The position numbers and the translations under genes were made by a program. Under the pieces are notes generated by a model. The model was not told the DNA's origin. It saw nothing but the letters and a program-made list of their open reading frames with translations, and ran no database searches. A stretch of DNA of 64,000 nt. It comes from Microcyclospora pomicola. Taxonomy: Eukaryota > Ascomycota > Dothideomycetes > Capnodiales. Shown here piece after piece: positions 35,586 to 46,258 of the stretch; positions within the stretch are counted from its first letter, which is position 1, and the number at the start of each line of letters is the position of its first letter. The DNA lies in assembly GCA_002786065.1 (NCBI GenBank), contig NHNY01000007.1, forward strand, positions 558,001 to 622,000, written 5' to 3'.

Positions 35586-37940
35586 ATGCCAGCGATGCCA
35601 AATAACCACGCGAGAGCCATCCCGATAGCGCCGCGTCCAGTGGATCCGCCTCCTAGCCTCTCTGTCCATCTGACGACTGAATCAAGAGCTCTCATCGCTC
35701 ACTTCACCTCACAATTCGCGCAACTGATGCGCTGTGGGCGGAATGGAATCGAGAACTGGTGCAAAGCCTACATTGAGAGTGGCGAAGCGTACTCCGATCC
35801 TTCGCCGGATCGTTTCTTTACCAATGAAGCGATCGTGGCGAAGAAGCTTGAGATGTACGACAACTTTCGCACGCATTATGCACTCTTCATCACAGCTCGC
35901 GTGCTGTCTCCCGGCCCATGCTGCGCACACTTGCTGGCGAACAGACTGGCGGCTATGGCCTCGCGGGATCTCTACCAACGAGATGGAGCGGATGAGTGGT
36001 ATCGCCTGGTTGAAGAGGATCTGGAGAAGGTGTTTCGTCGGGCTGTGGCCACCGAGATGCCGATCATGACCGGGCCCTCGCATGGGTTCGCTTACCGCCA
36101 TAATATGGTGTCAGCCAGCACCGTACTGCAGAGTCCATACTCACAGCCGCCGTTCAACAATAGCCACCATGGTTCACAAATGTCACCCATGCATGGAAGC
36201 ATGGCATACCCCTGGCGATGGCCTAGAATGCAGACCAAGCTCCAATTCCCTGCCATGAATCCCAGCATAGGCAACAATATGTGGTATCCTAATCTGGCGC
36301 TAAGTGGAATAGGAACTTTGCCAGATATCAGCATGGCAAATCAATCGCAGCTGGACAGCGACCCTTGGAGAGGCGGATGGCAAGCTCAAGCACACTTTGA
36401 CAACACCTTTGACCTGCAGCTGCCCAATGGAGCACAAAGTTATAGGGTACAAGACTTGAACACGCCTGCATTCCTGCCAGACTTCTTACAGCCGGAGCGC
36501 GGAGGGCGTAACGGATCGGTGTCCGTAGATCCTGCCAATATCATGCCAGTTGACATGTCCGGGACACGTCAGACTCGGCCATGGTTGCAGGAACAGGCAA
36601 AGGTTCAACCACCTCGGATTTCGAGTGATCAAGCCACGAAGGTTATGCCAAATCAAGATCCGCTGCAGCACATGTCATCAATCGGTGCAGCCCAGCCTGT
36701 ACAGCAGCCCTTGGCTTCATCCGGCTCGGACGTGCAATCCTTTGCGCCTTGTGCATCATCCCCTGACAGCAGGGCTCCCAACATAAACGATCTCGGTCGT
36801 GCTGTCACGCAGGAGCCTAGAACTGATCCCGTCGATCAGGAAATAGCCATAGGCGCCTTTTCTGTCGATCAAAATATGGACCAGCGATCACATCAGGATA
36901 CTTCTCGAGCCCTGAGCAATTTCTGCTCGATCTCCAAGTTGACCCCTGCCCAGTCAAGCCGACACGGCCGCGTCAAGCATGAGGCAAATGATCAGCCACG
37001 TCCTGCATTTGATAGTGGCGCAAGATTGCACCAGAGGCCGCCACTAGTATCACGAAATCCAGCCGATATAGAGCAGCATGTCCTTCGTCGTGTATTCACA
37101 GAGCTGATCGTCCGGAACAGCATCAGCAACAAGAGGCGTAGATCTTCAGGTGCGACGCCTAAGCTGAGCAGTGACGAGAACTTGACGCCCACCTTACCAC
37201 AACCAAGTGAGGGGTCTTCAAGGACGATGCCGCAACTGAACCTGGCTCCAGAAACTCTGGTACCGTCTCCCATGATGGGAAATGAGCCTGGACCTGACTG
37301 GGATAGATATGCTCTAGCAGGCGAGGATGAAGTGTGGCTTACGCAAGTGGTACAAGCGCTACATGCGGATAGCCCTCCATCTAAAATGTATCAGGAGGAT
37401 CCCCTGTCGTCCTTCGCAGCGCCATCGAAACCAGAGGATCGGTACAACACTGAGAATCCCATACCCGGAGATTACGCTTTGCCACAAGAAGTTGCCTTGG
37501 GAGAGGAGTCGGCTGAACAGTTCAGGAACCATGGCCAGCAATCACAGGAGGGTTTCGAAGTCAAGGCAGGATCACCAAGTCTTGGGGATTCGATGGAACC
37601 CACTCAATGGGATGCTCGTATGGCGCAAGCTCAGTCCGCTCGGTTCGCGGAAGAGGATCTCGAGCTGTCTAGATACGATGGAGCAGAGCCTCTCGCAGCT
37701 TCAGGGGCACAATATATGCCCTGTACTGGCGCAGCACAACAGCGGACAGTACAGAGCATTGAACGAGCCGTTAGCAACAGTGAGACCTCATTCGAGAGGA
37801 CAGAGGCTAGACAAGTTCATGCTGAGCTGTTCACACAGGCTGCATCGACATTGTCGAACGTTCACAACCCCGGAGGCGAGTCCCAGCTGGAAATGGACTT
37901 GAGGGCAGCACTCATCCGTGCGCTAGCTGGTGGGCGCTGA
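35586..37940 (+). CDS. Orphan 784-residue protein, mostly disordered
   Basis: Intronless frame from ATG 35586 to 37940, not recognised. Residues about 25-150 look ordered and alpha-helical (SRALIAHFTSQFAQLM; CKAYIESGEAY; NEAIVAKKLEMYDNF; DEWYRLVEEDLEKVF) with Cys-rich spots. From about 160 onwards it is low-complexity, rich in Gln, Ser, Pro, Met and Asn, with few hydrophobic clusters; a short basic stretch SNKRRRSSG near 515 could be a nuclear localisation signal, and an acidic/amphipathic end closes it (ESQLEMDLRAALIRALAG). This layout resembles transcription or chromatin co-regulators, but no DNA-binding domain is seen. Length and uninterrupted frame support a real gene. Confidence 0.75.
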   Translation: MPAMPNNHARAIPIAPRPVDPPPSLSVHLTTESRALIAHFTSQFAQLMRCGRNGIENWCKAYIESGEAYSDPSPDRFFTNEAIVAKKLEMYDNFRTHYALFITARVLSPGPCCAHLLANRLAAMASRDLYQRDGADEWYRLVEEDLEKVFRRAVATEMPIMTGPSHGFAYRHNMVSASTVLQSPYSQPPFNNSHHGSQMSPMHGSMAYPWRWPRMQTKLQFPAMNPSIGNNMWYPNLALSGIGTLPDISMANQSQLDSDPWRGGWQAQAHFDNTFDLQLPNGAQSYRVQDLNTPAFLPDFLQPERGGRNGSVSVDPANIMPVDMSGTRQTRPWLQEQAKVQPPRISSDQATKVMPNQDPLQHMSSIGAAQPVQQPLASSGSDVQSFAPCASSPDSRAPNINDLGRAVTQEPRTDPVDQEIAIGAFSVDQNMDQRSHQDTSRALSNFCSISKLTPAQSSRHGRVKHEANDQPRPAFDSGARLHQRPPLVSRNPADIEQHVLRRVFTELIVRNSISNKRRRSSGATPKLSSDENLTPTLPQPSEGSSRTMPQLNLAPETLVPSPMMGNEPGPDWDRYALAGEDEVWLTQVVQALHADSPPSKMYQEDPLSSFAAPSKPEDRYNTENPIPGDYALPQEVALGEESAEQFRNHGQQSQEGFEVKAGSPSLGDSMEPTQWDARMAQAQSARFAEEDLELSRYDGAEPLAASGAQYMPCTGAAQQRTVQSIERAVSNSETSFERTEARQVHAELFTQAASTLSNVHNPGGESQLEMDLRAALIRALAGGR

Positions 37941-38599
37941 TAGGGCTTGTCGCAGCTGACAGACTCCTAGCTGAGACATCACAAGTTGATACATGAAGAT
38001 GCATAGAGGTCATCCGGACAGCGAGGAGATTTGGGGCTGAGCGAACGATCGGGTAGTGTTCGATGGGCTTTTCAGTGCTGGGAACAAGCAGAAATTGCTG
38101 TCCGTGTCGGTGGCTCCGCTGTAGTACATTCATTCTGGTGTTAGGCTTGTCACTATAGAAGTATCATTCGTGAAGTTGCTTCGTATTCATAATTCATTCA
38201 TAGACGAAAGCATGAAGTCTGCCGGGAGGACTTGTCCCAGGTTACATTTCCGGCCTCTTCAAGTACCTTACTGAATGAATAGTGGCTTACGTCTATATCT
38301 ATAACCGCACGATCAGGTGTGATTCCTTTCGTCCACCGTAGACTCCGATATAAGCACGTCCGTATCGTATGGCACCGAATGAGGCCAGGGGCAAAAAGAA
38401 AGCGGTTGCCTGTCGCATCATTCTGCCCTCCCCCGCCATGCGATCCCCACTTCGTCATACCGTAACACGCGCCTCTGTCATGAGTTGATTGCAGTACATT
38501 AAACACACTTCGTTGATCCTCGAATGGATCAAACCAGACCTCCGTAACCACGCACCATTGTCACTGTTGGTCTCCGCCGTTGAGCGGCCCTCACTCAGT
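37941..38599. other. Intergenic region
   Basis: 3' flank of the orphan gene and promoter/leader of the RabGAP gene. The RabGAP reading frame is open upstream to 38489 but has no ATG there. Confidence 0.5.
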
Positions 38600-41200
38600 A
38601 TGGCTCCCACAACTCCACCACCGATCACCACGGCCACTGCTTCCTCCGCCGACCAGCCCAGTCCCCCATCACCGACAGCTAGCTTCTACGATATGAGCGA
38701 CGAGGACGAGAACGAGTACAGCACCATCCACCATAGTAAGACGAGCAAAGGCGTCAAGCTGCTATACACCAAGAGCAAGGTTTACATGCACCCGACGCCC
38801 TCGGCGAAGGACAACATTCCTGGTTACATATCGCTGCTCCAGCAGAAGCCTTCGCATGCGCCCACTTCAGCAGCGGCTCCGAGTAGCGGCTCCAGCAAAC
38901 CTCATGATCACTCGGATCTACTCCTGGCTTGGCAGCCGGAGTCGTCAATAGGCGATGCAGCGCACATATACACCAAAGTCGAGATGAGCGACGCATCGTC
39001 GCCCCCAAAGCAGTCGCATCTCGTTCCTCCTCCTCCAGTCACGTCATCGCATAGTGCTTCCTTGGGTACATCGGCGTTCTCCATACCAGTCAGCGAAGTC
39101 TTCAGCATTGTAGTTCGACCGCCTTCCACTGGCTGGTGGTTCGGTAGTGTGGTGATCAACACTCGCGCCGGAGAGGGCTTTCCGGCTCTTTTCTTCCACG
39201 ACCCGGAGTGTCAGAGCACCATCGATCAACGCAAGAAGCTGCAGAGGGAGACTTTCGAGATTAGCGCGAACGGAGATGGGACGTTCTGGGGTGGCGATGA
39301 GGTGCTGCGCTGGTTGAAGAAGTACTGCACAGTGGAAAGAAGCACGCAAGAGACTAGCGTGTACTTGATCGATCCGAGTGATGCAGATAAGTTGTCTTTT
39401 GGAGGTGGTAGTAAGCCGACGCCGGACAAGATCCGGAATGTCTTGGAGGGGAAGCACAAAGACGACCCATACCAAAGGAGGGACGATCCTATGGACCCTG
39501 TCATGAAGGCGCTGAAGCAAGCGAGATGGACGTTCCTGGAGAAGATGAGCCAGGTCACCACATTTACGCGGCGGACAGCACAGGCGGTTGTGGAGAACAA
39601 GAACATACCACCCCAGGTTCGAAGACTGATGCAAGATCCTCAAGTACAGACTGTCAGCGACGAGTTCGACTCGGCAAGACTTTACTTGGCGAGATGGGCG
39701 ATGGGTATCGCGGAACAATCAGAGCGAGACAGAAATCAACGGATCTGGAGCTCGAAAGATGTTCTTGAGATGGAAGAGTCGGAGGTTGGTCAGTTCGAAA
39801 TCCTGGACATCGATGCTCAAGGTCTCAGCCTGGCAGATCGAAGAACGCCGGTCACGCTGAAGGAGTGGAACGGGTTCTTCAACAGTCGAACAGGCCGGAT
39901 TGAGAAGACCGCGGACGAAGTCAAGGAGCGCATTTTCCACGGTGGCCTTGACGCGGATGATGGCGTGCGAAAGGAGGCGTGGCTGTTCTTACTAGGTGTC
40001 TATGACTGGGAGTCGACAAAAGACGAGCGCCTGGCCAAGATGAACAGCTTGCGTGATGAATACATCCGTCTTAAGGGTGCATGGTGGGAGCGCATGGTTG
40101 ATGAGCAAGGCACTCTTTCCGAGCGAGAATGGTGGAAGGAACAAAAGATGCGAATCGGTGAGTCTGGCGCCCGATGTTTCTGCTACACCGCTGCTGATAT
40201 GTCAACTGACCATGCTGTCTCTGCTGTAGAAAAGGATGTTCACCGCACAGACCGGCATATTCCACTCTTCGCTGGTGAAGATATCCCGCATCCGGATCCT
40301 GACTCACCATTCGCAGAAGCCGGCACTAACGTCCACCTGGAGCAAATGAAGGATATGCTTCTCACGTATAATGAGTACAATCGCGATCTCGGCTACGTTC
40401 AGGGCATGTCCGATCTCCTAGCTCCCATCTACGCCATTGAACAAGATGATGCTGTGGCTTTCTGGGGCTTCGTAGGCTTCATGGATCGCATGGAACGTAA
40501 TTACCTGCGAGATCAATCAGGCATGCGTCTTCAGTTATTGACATTGGACCACCTGGTACAGCTACTGGACCCCAAGCTATACCAGCACCTCGCGAAGCTC
40601 GACTCTACCAACTTCTTCTTCTTCTTCCGCATGCTCTTAGTATGGTTCAAGCGTGAGTTCGATTTCCCTGACATTCTTCGACTCTGGGAGGGCTTGTGGA
40701 CGGACTACCTCTCGTCCAATTTCCATCTGTTCATCGCCATGGCCATCCTCGAAAAGCATCGCGACGTCATCATGGAGCACCTCAAGGGTTTCGACGAGGT
40801 ACTCAAATACGTCAACGAACTCTCCGGTGGAATCGACCTTCCCTCCACCTTGATCCGTGCAGAGGCGCTCTTCCGGCGCTTCCAACGCACAGTCGAGGCT
40901 ATCGACCGCAAGTCCAACTTTCCTGCAGCGCCAGTGGTGCGTCAACGACTGCCTCAACCACCAGACACGACGACGACGCCCAGCTCAAGCGGTCAGCCTC
41001 GGAAACCATCTTCATCTGCCGCTGCCGGGTCCGCAAACGTGTCAGGTAGAGACAAGACCGTCGGTGACCACATTGCTGCCGGCATTGGCGCTGAAAAACC
41101 AAAAGTCATCTCTCCCGAACTGAGGGTCTTGCTCAGTCGCGAGATCCCTAAGCTCGACAAGACTGAAGTCAGGGAACATGGCGGCGGAGTTGGAAGTTAG
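38600..41200 (+). CDS. GYP7: TBC-domain Rab GTPase-activating protein (Gyp7 type), 2 exons
   Basis: GAP for Ypt7/Rab7-class GTPases in vacuolar traffic. Exons 38600-40157 and 40230-41200, 842 aa. The 72-nt intron is in phase and free of stops, so a naive reading would keep it and add 24 residues. Splicing restores MRIEKDVHRTDRHIPLF, the arginine-finger motif (IxxDxxR). The glutamine finger is YVQGMSDLLAPIYA. The N-terminal half carries the Gyp7-specific region (KGVKLLYTKSKVYMHPT; FSIVVRPPSTGWWFGSVV), and the TBC domain runs from about 440 to 710 (GGLDADDGVRKEAWLFLLG; FRMLLVWFKREFDF; LWEGLWTDYLSSNFHLFIA). The start is the first ATG of the frame. The C-terminus is disordered. Confidence 0.94.
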   Translation: MAPTTPPPITTATASSADQPSPPSPTASFYDMSDEDENEYSTIHHSKTSKGVKLLYTKSKVYMHPTPSAKDNIPGYISLLQQKPSHAPTSAAAPSSGSSKPHDHSDLLLAWQPESSIGDAAHIYTKVEMSDASSPPKQSHLVPPPPVTSSHSASLGTSAFSIPVSEVFSIVVRPPSTGWWFGSVVINTRAGEGFPALFFHDPECQSTIDQRKKLQRETFEISANGDGTFWGGDEVLRWLKKYCTVERSTQETSVYLIDPSDADKLSFGGGSKPTPDKIRNVLEGKHKDDPYQRRDDPMDPVMKALKQARWTFLEKMSQVTTFTRRTAQAVVENKNIPPQVRRLMQDPQVQTVSDEFDSARLYLARWAMGIAEQSERDRNQRIWSSKDVLEMEESEVGQFEILDIDAQGLSLADRRTPVTLKEWNGFFNSRTGRIEKTADEVKERIFHGGLDADDGVRKEAWLFLLGVYDWESTKDERLAKMNSLRDEYIRLKGAWWERMVDEQGTLSEREWWKEQKMRIGESGARCFCYTAADMSTDHAVSAVEKDVHRTDRHIPLFAGEDIPHPDPDSPFAEAGTNVHLEQMKDMLLTYNEYNRDLGYVQGMSDLLAPIYAIEQDDAVAFWGFVGFMDRMERNYLRDQSGMRLQLLTLDHLVQLLDPKLYQHLAKLDSTNFFFFFRMLLVWFKREFDFPDILRLWEGLWTDYLSSNFHLFIAMAILEKHRDVIMEHLKGFDEVLKYVNELSGGIDLPSTLIRAEALFRRFQRTVEAIDRKSNFPAAPVVRQRLPQPPDTTTTPSSSGQPRKPSSSAAAGSANVSGRDKTVGDHIAAGIGAEKPKVISPELRVLLSREIPKLDKTEVREHGGGVGS

Positions 41201-42060
41201 GTCGAGCACTGACTCTGCCATCGGATGGTACATCTTGGAATGATCAACGGTAGCAGTTTTTATTTGGTCAAGGCGACCTTATTGCATGGAAATGACGGCA
41301 AACGATGTTACGACGACGGTTTACAAAGGTATGGTGTATGGGGCGTCTTATGTATGGATAATCTGGCTTCATGACCTCCGCGGGTACGATATCACTTCTC
41401 ACATTATATGACAATAGTTCCCCTCCATTCGACACCTGACGCAGATCATGCTAGGTTATGTGAGCATGATATGATGTGGCTAATAAAGCAATTTGAGTAC
41501 GTCCGGTGCTTGGTGTCACTCTTCATCATTGCTGCGACTGTCGCTAACATGTCCACATGTATGCGGAGTTGACCCGGGAAAAACTTCTCCTTTGATTACA
41601 TGGCTTCGGGCTGACTGCCCTCGTTGCTTTATTCATCAGGTACTACACATGGTACTGTCTGGACGTTTCGTTCTCAGACCAATGGTCGGTGGGCCGGTCC
41701 TACACTCTACTAATGTCCACTCTCTCGCCTCCACCAAGGCTCTGACAAGGAACACTTCATGGCGCTCTCGATCGGCCTGGGTCAGGGGGAAATCCTGCTG
41801 GAATCCTAGGGCAGTTTTGATGCTCAGTATCTTCTGGTCCCATCAGCCGGCTGCCAGTAGATCACTCATATTCGATTGACATGTGATCGAGACAATCGCT
41901 CGTAGCCTTGGCGATTCACAAGGTCAATGATGACCCCTCTTGATATCTTCTTCACTTGCTGAATTCTTCTCTTCTCACACTTCGTTCACTTGCATGCGTT
42001 TTCATCATCTACAAGCTCGCTCACTTCAACTTCATCACATGATCTGACTCACCGTGCACG
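41201..42060. other. Intergenic region
   Basis: 3' flank of the RabGAP gene and promoter of the DUF7918-like gene. No supported gene. Confidence 0.5.
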
Positions 42061-43557
42061 ATGAAGCAACCGCATGGCCTTGAGGTCAAGTTGCTGCATG
42101 CCACCTCCTTATCCACCACGGTCATCAAGGAGTACAAGAACCCTGATGCTGGGAATGATGCCCGACTTGGCGGCTTGCTGCGTAGTCAGGTCATTGCCGC
42201 CCAGCCTGGTCGACGATTTACAGTGGAAATCGTGGTCGATGCAGAATTCGTCAAGTTCTCTGCCCAAGGGGCTCGAGTCGTGATTGTGGCTCGAGAGCGT
42301 ACAGTTCGAGGGATTAGCTCTTCCAACACGGTTACGTACTGGTGGATCAGCATGAGGGGCGGTACCAGCGAAAAGACGTACCACATTGACGAACGCATAA
42401 GCGGAGGAAAGGCACTGGTGATACCAGAGCCAGCCGGTAAGTGTTGAATTCCTAGGGAGTCTTGGAGACACGAGCTTATCCTGAATTTCTTAGATCCGGC
42501 GAAGGGAAATCCTGACTGGCATCGCCACCCAACAGAATACAGAGCAGATTCCGGATGCATTGCGGTATACATTGAGCGAGGCAAGCTCTTGGATATGGAG
42601 ATCCCATCGTAAGCCTGTCTTACTCTGCTGATTTACGGAAGAGCATAATGGATTGACTTGCGTTGAACAGGCCTGATGCCCCTCCGATCGCGATTGAGAA
42701 CCACAACTTCCGGCCGTTGGTGAACGACAATGGGTTACCCTACATTTTCGAGTTTCGTAATCGTGGTTAGTCAAATTGTGTCCGCCAGCGTATATCACAA
42801 CTCGATTGAGATCTTGACTGATTCTCTTGCAGGTCTGTCGGAAGCCTTCGGGCTCCAAGTGAGCCCACCATCGACATTTGAATATGATAGCGACAACTAT
42901 GTCATTCCTGATCGCGAGATCAAGAAATATATCGCCGAGGTCGACGATGAAGATGCTATGGACATCGATGAAGAGGAGGCGATTCTTGATGATGTTTTCT
43001 CATCCTCAGAATCCACGTCGGGTTCGACCAGTGGTGTAGATTTCGACGACGAAGAGGAATTCGAAGAGGACTCAGACCAGGAGTCAGACGAAGAAGACGA
43101 AACGTTAGAGCCTGAGAGGACGGGTAACGCGAAGAGCGGGGAAATGGCAAAGAACGAGAAAAGACATGGGATGCGCAATGCTTCTCGAGATCACGGTCAA
43201 CCGAAACATAAACTTCCAACGAAGCCGACGAGCAAAGCGACAAGACCTTCAGTTACCACCAATGAGCTAAGGAAGAGTAGGAAACAGAATCATGCTCTGA
43301 GTCTAGAACCACGCAAGACGAACAGTCAATTGAGCGCCAGTCGACCGAAGGCGAAGCAAGCATACCACACTTCCCATGCAGGTCCCAACTATGACAGCGG
43401 TGTTGATGACGAGGAGCCTTTGGCTGCTCAAGACATCGAGAGGTACCGTCTACGACAGGAGAAGAGCGTGCTGAACAGGGCCAAACCCAGCCACGCTCCT
43501 CAAACGATCGATCGACATGGGCCACAGGACAGTGCGCATAGCATGAAGCCTGCATAA
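42061..43557 (+). CDS. DUF7918-like acidic protein, 4 exons, stop before a coiled-coil tail
   Basis: Exons 42061-42436, 42494-42608, 42671-42765 and 42833-43557; introns 57, 62 and 67 nt; 436 aa. The N-terminal 200 residues form a beta-rich domain (LEVKLLHATSL; VIKEYKNPDA; RFTVEIVVDAEF; CIAVYIERGKLLDMEIPS) that I place tentatively with the fungal DUF7918 family, function unknown. Then comes a long acidic stretch (EVDDEDAMDIDEEEAILDD and following) and a basic, disordered region. The frame stops at TAA 43555-43557 but stays open for another 57 codons to TGA at 43729-43731. That extension encodes a strong coiled coil (DEELRMIELEISRNRLEIEN) and a basic end, similar to the helical tails common in this family. 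The stop may be a nonsense change, a read-through site or a spliced-out segment. Confidence 0.72.
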
Positions 43558-43731
43558 TACTGCAGTGGTAACAGCGATCACGACAGTCAAGATGCCGATG
43601 AGGAATTGAGAATGATCGAGCTGGAGATCAGTAGGAACAGATTAGAGATCGAAAATAATTTGTTGATGAAGAGGCAACTCGAGTTACGTCGCAAGCAGAG
43701 GAAGGACAGGAAACGCATGCGTGGTCAGTGA

Positions 43732-44624
43732 AGGATCACCGAAGCACGGATTTCTGATACTGGTCGTACAACTCTTTAGCGAAACACGGTCACACAGTGT
43801 GATGTGACTGCGTTCGGGCGATCCAGGAAGGTACGGGATTCCTGGTCTCTAACTGAGGTTATGGGGCTGCTTGGCGAGCATGGTCAACACTCTAGCCGCA
43901 GGGGGTCGGGAGGATACGCGCGCTATGTGGTAGCTCTCAGTTGGCTCTTTCCAAACCGCTCATGCAGAGTTTGATTAACAATTGACTTGATTAGCATGAG
44001 CAACGATGAACCATGCAAAACGTTATGTGTTTCGAATCTCTTGATGCAATCCGAAGGGTCAGATTCAAGAGACGTGCTTCGAAGCTCACACGTTGATCAC
44101 AATCGATGAATAAAAAAGGAGTTGATGCGTCAGTGCACATGCGCTTTATGCCCCGTATATTGGGCACCAATATTGACGTCAAACGTCTATCGCCAGTGTT
44201 CAGATGCTGTAGTCCGACCTCACGAGCCTCAGTGCCTCTGCAAGATGCGAGCTAGCCCCCACCTACAATCTACCACCAACCGAACTTTATAAGTGAAGAT
44301 CGTCCTTTAGCGTCCGCGGCGTCTAGCAGGGATCAGCCTGCGCTGCTTGAACTCTGTGGAGCCCAACAATAACGCACAAGTAGAGCCTTGGCAATTTGCA
44401 TGTGTGCTTGCAATGATGTAACGCATCACATTGGCTTCGGTATTTCGGTACTACAGCATTGGACTTGCCCCTGAGTTGTTGTTCGACGTCTCAATGCTAT
44501 TACGAGATACCCTACACGTGCAGCGGCATGTTTAACCACTACAGCAGACGTGTATGCGTCGAAATATGGGTAGGGAGGAGAAACATGTTCGTTACAATTA
44601 CCAATGCCTCGTCGGGCAACGTGC
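43732..44624. other. Convergent intergenic spacer
   Basis: Between the DUF7918-like gene (+) and the Emi1 gene (-). No supported feature. Confidence 0.5.
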
Positions 44625-45311
44625 TCATTGCTTGACCGCAGGCTCGAAGTCGCCTTCTTCTGCATCAGGATCTCTCCAGAATGCCCTCTCCAAGGCCCTT
44701 TCCCTCAAGTCCCACACATCCTCACTACTTCCCCATTGCTTCTTCCTTTTCTCATCTCTCGTCCGATAGAACTGTGCAATCTGCTCTTCCTTATCTGGCC
44801 CGGGCAACGTTCGTACTCGCATGCAGAACCAGAATGCAGACCAGTGATCACTACACTCCTTCACCGCACCGTACCGGTAGACATCGTTGAACTTGCCGCC
44901 AAGCGATTGGCAGTAGAAGGCTTGGTCGAAGGCGTCGCGACACGACATGCTTCGGGGGTATAGGGCGTCCGGAGCGATGTTGAGGCGGCCATCTGGAAGT
45001 ATTCGCTCATGCTTCGTGGAGTATTTGGGAAGATCGGCTTGTTGCGCGTTTGCGGATTCCGCCCCGCTGGCAGGGCTATCTAATGCCTTGAGAAAGGCAT
45101 CAAGCTCGGCATCGGCTTGCGCTGGAATATGATCTGACGGTGGCCCATGATCGTCACTGCCCTTGCTCGGGGAAGGTGTTGGAAACTGTCCAAAGATGCG
45201 TGCTTTTTGCTCTTCAGACAGGCCAATACTGTTCGCTGAGGCTGAAGAGTCTTCGGGAACTGCAGCTGAGGCTGGCGAGGGCGCTGGAGAGGATGACCAT
45301 AGCCATCCCAT
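44625..45311 (-). CDS. EMI1: Emi1 family twin-CX9C protein (DUF3128)
   Basis: Intronless, 228 aa. Emi1-type proteins are small twin-CX9C proteins linked to mitochondria and, in yeast, to early meiotic gene induction. Two CX9C motifs are exact: Cys124-x9-Cys134 (CRDAFDQAFYC) and Cys153-x9-Cys163 (CSDHWSAFWFC), separated by 18 residues containing GGKFNDVYRYG. The N-terminal 90 residues are Ser/Ala/Pro-rich and disordered. The C-terminal part is charged (YRTRDEKRKKQWGSSEDVW). The start is the first ATG (MGWLWSSS). Mia40-dependent import is an inference from the motif. Confidence 0.9.
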   Translation of the reverse strand: MGWLWSSSPAPSPASAAVPEDSSASANSIGLSEEQKARIFGQFPTPSPSKGSDDHGPPSDHIPAQADAELDAFLKALDSPASGAESANAQQADLPKYSTKHERILPDGRLNIAPDALYPRSMSCRDAFDQAFYCQSLGGKFNDVYRYGAVKECSDHWSAFWFCMRVRTLPGPDKEEQIAQFYRTRDEKRKKQWGSSEDVWDLRERALERAFWRDPDAEEGDFEPAVKQ

Positions 45312-46258
45312 AATGGAGATAAGAGAGACTGCCGGTCATTTCGGGCATGTGAAGAATGATGAAAGGAGTGGACGTCTCGGACTTCTGCCGAGAGATCGTG
45401 TGATTGGACAACCCTAATTACCCGCTAGTGGATGATTGCATGTTAAACGCGTGCGGCGCGAACCTATGCTTATCCTTGAATTTGAGTCACCCTTTACCAA
45501 CTACATCATGCACTTCACCTCATACACCTCCAGTACTCTGCTTCTTCGACTTTCATACGTGTCGACTTCTGGAGGCTCCTTGATGGCATTTGGTCCCAAT
45601 GGGTTGCCTTGTTTCCATCTGAACACTATATGCTCCTGATGAAAATCGTAACAGACTGCCAATTTTGCTTATCTGATAATACGAACATCCCACGCAACCG
45701 TTAATCTAGCGGAACCTTGTTCGTGATATACACACCGTTGTCATTCGTCACAGTGGTCCTACTTCACAGATCCTTGACGAAACGGGCTTTCTGTCATGCT
45801 CAGTGAAACCGCATGTCCTGCCACTTTACTGCATATGGCAATATCACAACAGGAGGACCACGCTTGAGGAATGAAAGCGACTTCATCTACGCGCGACCGT
45901 TGGCTGATCACCACCTCCCAATCTTGTCTCAACACAAGTCGGTAAGACCATTCTATGCGCGAGCTGGTAGGCAATACACCACTTCGTTTTCGTCATGGAA
46001 CATACCGAAAACATGTGAATCGAATCTCTTTTCGCGGTCAATGCAGCAACAACTCTCGATGATCGACATGAACTTCCGGTCCCGGTCGAACGAGCATCTG
46101 GTGCTCACCGTGCTCTGTTACCTTTATTACTTCTTCCCACTGCTTCCCTACTTTGCTCTTTCCCCCATCGCTCATCGTCACTGTCTTTTTGCTGTTCCGT
46201 ACTATTGTTGTACACCGTCACTCTTTTCAACCAAATAAACACACTCGTTACCACCACA
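45312..46258. other. Divergent intergenic region, Emi1 / repeat-peptide gene
   Basis: About 950 bp. The last 130 bp before the repeat-peptide gene are pyrimidine-rich, and the ATG lies in a strong fungal context (CACCACAATG). No other gene supported. Confidence 0.5.

Noticed and set aside
38489-38599. Upstream extension of the RabGAP frame
   Set aside because: Opens with TTG and shows no conserved sequence; ATG at 38600 fits the family.
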